Shown: positions 6,137 through 7,248 of the stretch, piece after piece
Layout of the letters: each line of letters opens with the position of its first letter
Numbering within the stretch: position 1 is the stretch's first letter
Assembly: GCA_041907145.1 (NCBI GenBank)
Contig: JAYRHW010000198.1
Span: forward strand, 1 to 7,248
Direction of reading: 5' to 3'
Length of the DNA stretch: 7,248 nucleotides
Source of the DNA: JAFLCA01 sp041907145
GTDB lineage: Bacteria; Bdellovibrionota_C; UBA2361; JAFLCA01
Position numbers and translations under genes: made by a program
The notes under the pieces: model-generated
Databases searched by the model: none
The model's input: the letters and a program-made list of their open reading frames with translations, nothing else
Told to the model about the DNA's origin: nothing

Positions 6137-6167
6137 TTGCACTACTTTAGCCTAGCCACGCTAGAAT
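6137..6167 (+). promoter_or_regulatory. Possible promoter of the DUF1295 gene
   Basis: TAGAAT (6162-6167) matches 5 of 6 consensus -10 bases. TTGCAC (6137-6142) is a fair -35 but the 19-bp spacer is long. It lies in the 83-bp gap between two genes, so read-through from the upstream operon remains possible. Confidence 0.28.
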
Positions 6168-6189
6168 AAAGGGGTAGCGAGGCAGAGCC

Positions 6190-6981
6190 ATGAACCCATC
6201 ATTTTCTACCATACTCGAAGGCCTAGGCATTCTTGCCTTGCTTATGGCGGTGCTCTGGGTGGTGCAGCTATGGAGGGAGGAAGCCGATATCGTCGATGCC
6301 GGCTGGGTCGCGGGGTTAGGACTGCTAGCCGTTTACTATGCACTGCATTTGGACGGCGTATTTTCTCGCCGGATGCTTGTGGCCTTCATGGTGCTTGTTT
6401 GGTCGTATCGTCTTGCCTCCTATCTCATTCGCGCACGCGTCTTGGTTCCAGGGGAAGACCCTCGCTACGCAGCATTGCGCGAGGCCTGGAGCGTGAACGC
6501 CCAGCGTAATTTTTTTCTCTTCTTTGAGGCTCACGCGCTCGCAGCCGTGGTGCTTTCCATTCCATTTGCGGTCGTGATGCTCAATCCGGAACCGCGTTTC
6601 AGTGTCTGGGAAATGCTGGCGATGTTGGTTTGGATTGTCTCGATCGCAGGAGAAGCGCTGGCGGATCACCAGCTGCGTATTTTCCGGGAGGATGCCGCTA
6701 CCAAGGGCATGGCTTGCAGGCGAGGGCTCTGGAAGTACTCCCGCCATCCAAACTACTTTTTTGAATGGCTGCATTGGTGGACCTATGTGCTGATGGGGCT
6801 CGGCGCGCCATACGGTTGGCTTACGCTGATGGGACCGGCCCTCATGCTCTACTTATTCATGAAGGTTACCGGAATTCCACCGACAGAAGCGCGTGCGTTG
6901 CACACTCGCGGCGATGATTATCGAAAGTATCAAGAGACTACGAGCGCGTTTTTCCCTTGGTTTCCCAAGGGGAAACAGTGA
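6190..6981 (+). CDS. DUF1295 / steroid 5-alpha-reductase-like integral membrane protein
   Basis: This 263-residue polytopic membrane protein belongs to the DUF1295 group, related to steroid 5-alpha reductases and isoprenylcysteine carboxyl methyltransferases. It has about six to seven hydrophobic segments (roughly 8-27, 38-54, 63-80, 112-130, 138-157, 195-225). The family fingerprint is the C-terminal GLWKYSRHPNYFFEW (179-193), with R185, H186, P187, N188 and E192, followed by GDDYRKYQETTSAFFPWFP (241-259). The N-terminal DAGW (36-39) and the D159/Q161 region are also typical. Related proteins act on lipids or steroids using NADPH or S-adenosylmethionine; which substrate this one uses is not readable. 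Length is normal for the family. GAGG at 6179-6182, 7 nt before the ATG, supports the start. The gene follows the pseudo-ABC gene by 83 nt with a possible promoter between, so it is probably a separate unit. The family is secure; the function is inferred only broadly. Confidence 0.9.
   Translation: MNPSFSTILEGLGILALLMAVLWVVQLWREEADIVDAGWVAGLGLLAVYYALHLDGVFSRRMLVAFMVLVWSYRLASYLIRARVLVPGEDPRYAALREAWSVNAQRNFFLFFEAHALAAVVLSIPFAVVMLNPEPRFSVWEMLAMLVWIVSIAGEALADHQLRIFREDAATKGMACRRGLWKYSRHPNYFFEWLHWWTYVLMGLGAPYGWLTLMGPALMLYLFMKVTGIPPTEARALHTRGDDYRKYQETTSAFFPWFPKGKQ
6950..6975. repeat. 11-bp hairpin overlapping the 3' end of the DUF1295 gene
   Basis: TTTTCCCTTGG (6950-6960) pairs with CCAAGGGGAAA (6965-6975), with one G-U pair, around a TTTC loop. 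It ends 3 nt before the stop codon. An alternative hairpin GTTTCCC (6960-6966) / GGGAAAC (6970-6976) uses the same bases. No T-run follows, so it is not a textbook terminator; it may mark or protect the transcript end, or simply reflect the FFPWFPKG coding sequence. Confidence 0.4.
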
Positions 6982-7057
6982 CTATCCCTATCAAGGTAAA
7001 TCGATAGTTTGTGGATGAGCAACCTCGTCAAAATCCTGGCCAATTAACGTGTCAAGT

Positions 7058-7138
7058 GCTGCTCTATTTCTGAGATACACCTATGCTTGAGCGTCTGAAA
7101 CGAGGGCAATCAGTAGACTCAGCGATCGACAGAGCAGC
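7058..7138. repeat. Nested inverted repeats in the gene-free stretch after DUF1295
   Basis: GCTGCTCT (7058-7065) pairs with AGAGCAGC (7131-7138), and within it CTGAG (7070-7074) pairs with CTCAG (7118-7122). The surrounding 6982-7172 has no convincing gene; a 20-codon open frame at 7083-7145 lacks support. The repeats could be an RNA leader structure for the next gene or coincidence. Confidence 0.25.
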
Positions 7139-7172
7139 CACCTGATTGACGCGGATACTTCAGGGGTTCGGT

Positions 7173-7248
7173 ATGCCAAAAAGCATCTCGATCTCTCGAA
7201 TGCCGTCGGCCGATCTAATTAACGATACGCACTGGAAGCCGGCCAATA
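7173..7248 (+). CDS. Possible 5' end of a further gene, truncated by the window edge
   Basis: An ATG at 7173 is preceded by AGGGG (7162-7166) at a spacing of 6 nt and stays open for 25 codons to the window end (MPKSISISRMPSADLIND...). Too little is visible to assign a family. Genes next to DUF1295 proteins often encode cyclopropane-fatty-acid-synthase-like methyltransferases, but nothing here shows that. Confidence 0.35.
   Translation, partial: MPKSISISRMPSADLINDTHWKPAN

Noticed and set aside
7083..7145. 20-codon ORF (MLERLKRGQ...)
   Set aside because: Very short, weak ribosome site, no recognisable similarity, and inside the inverted-repeat region.

Overview
The window looks like chromosomal DNA of a Gram-negative, mid-GC bacterium. 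I lean towards Pseudomonadota, perhaps a gammaproteobacterium. The reasons are a secreted FKBP with a proteobacterial-style insert, a DUF1295 membrane protein, a GspE/PilB-type ATPase, and an intergenic block carrying GTAGGAGCGGCC, a string I recall from Pseudomonas and Xanthomonadales REP elements. The taxonomic call is an inference; there is no rRNA or other marker gene here.

Left part, minus strand: a small Xre-like DNA-binding protein (573-920) followed by an exported FKBP-type peptidyl-prolyl isomerase (65-490). A gene-free stretch of about 360 bp (921-1281) holds an unusual set of four copies of the motif CTAGTRCTYTG. They form two palindromic units that together look like a 158-bp MITE-like element (1021-1178). 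On the plus strand follows a 12-helix MFS transporter (1282-2721), then a hairpin-rich spacer.

Centre, plus strand: a tight three-gene unit. It encodes a GspE/PilB-family ATPase without the usual N-terminal N1 domain (2915-4444), a stand-alone receiver-domain response regulator (4468-4893), and a 402-residue protein (4898-6106). The last protein aligns by motif spacing with ABC-transporter ATPases but has lost every catalytic motif. It continues into a basic/acidic linker, one predicted transmembrane helix and an acidic tail. No pilin, secretin or platform gene is in view. The natural reading is a signalling-controlled module built around a PilB-like motor, with a membrane-anchored pseudo-ABC protein as an uncharacterised partner. 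This is the most interesting part of the window.

Right part, plus strand: a DUF1295/steroid-5-alpha-reductase-like membrane protein (6190-6981) with its own possible promoter, then about 190 bp with nested inverted repeats, and possibly the first codons of another gene running off the end (7173-7248). Bases 1-64 are the downstream flank of the FKBP gene and show nothing I can name. I saw no tRNA, rRNA, CRISPR array or intact transposase.
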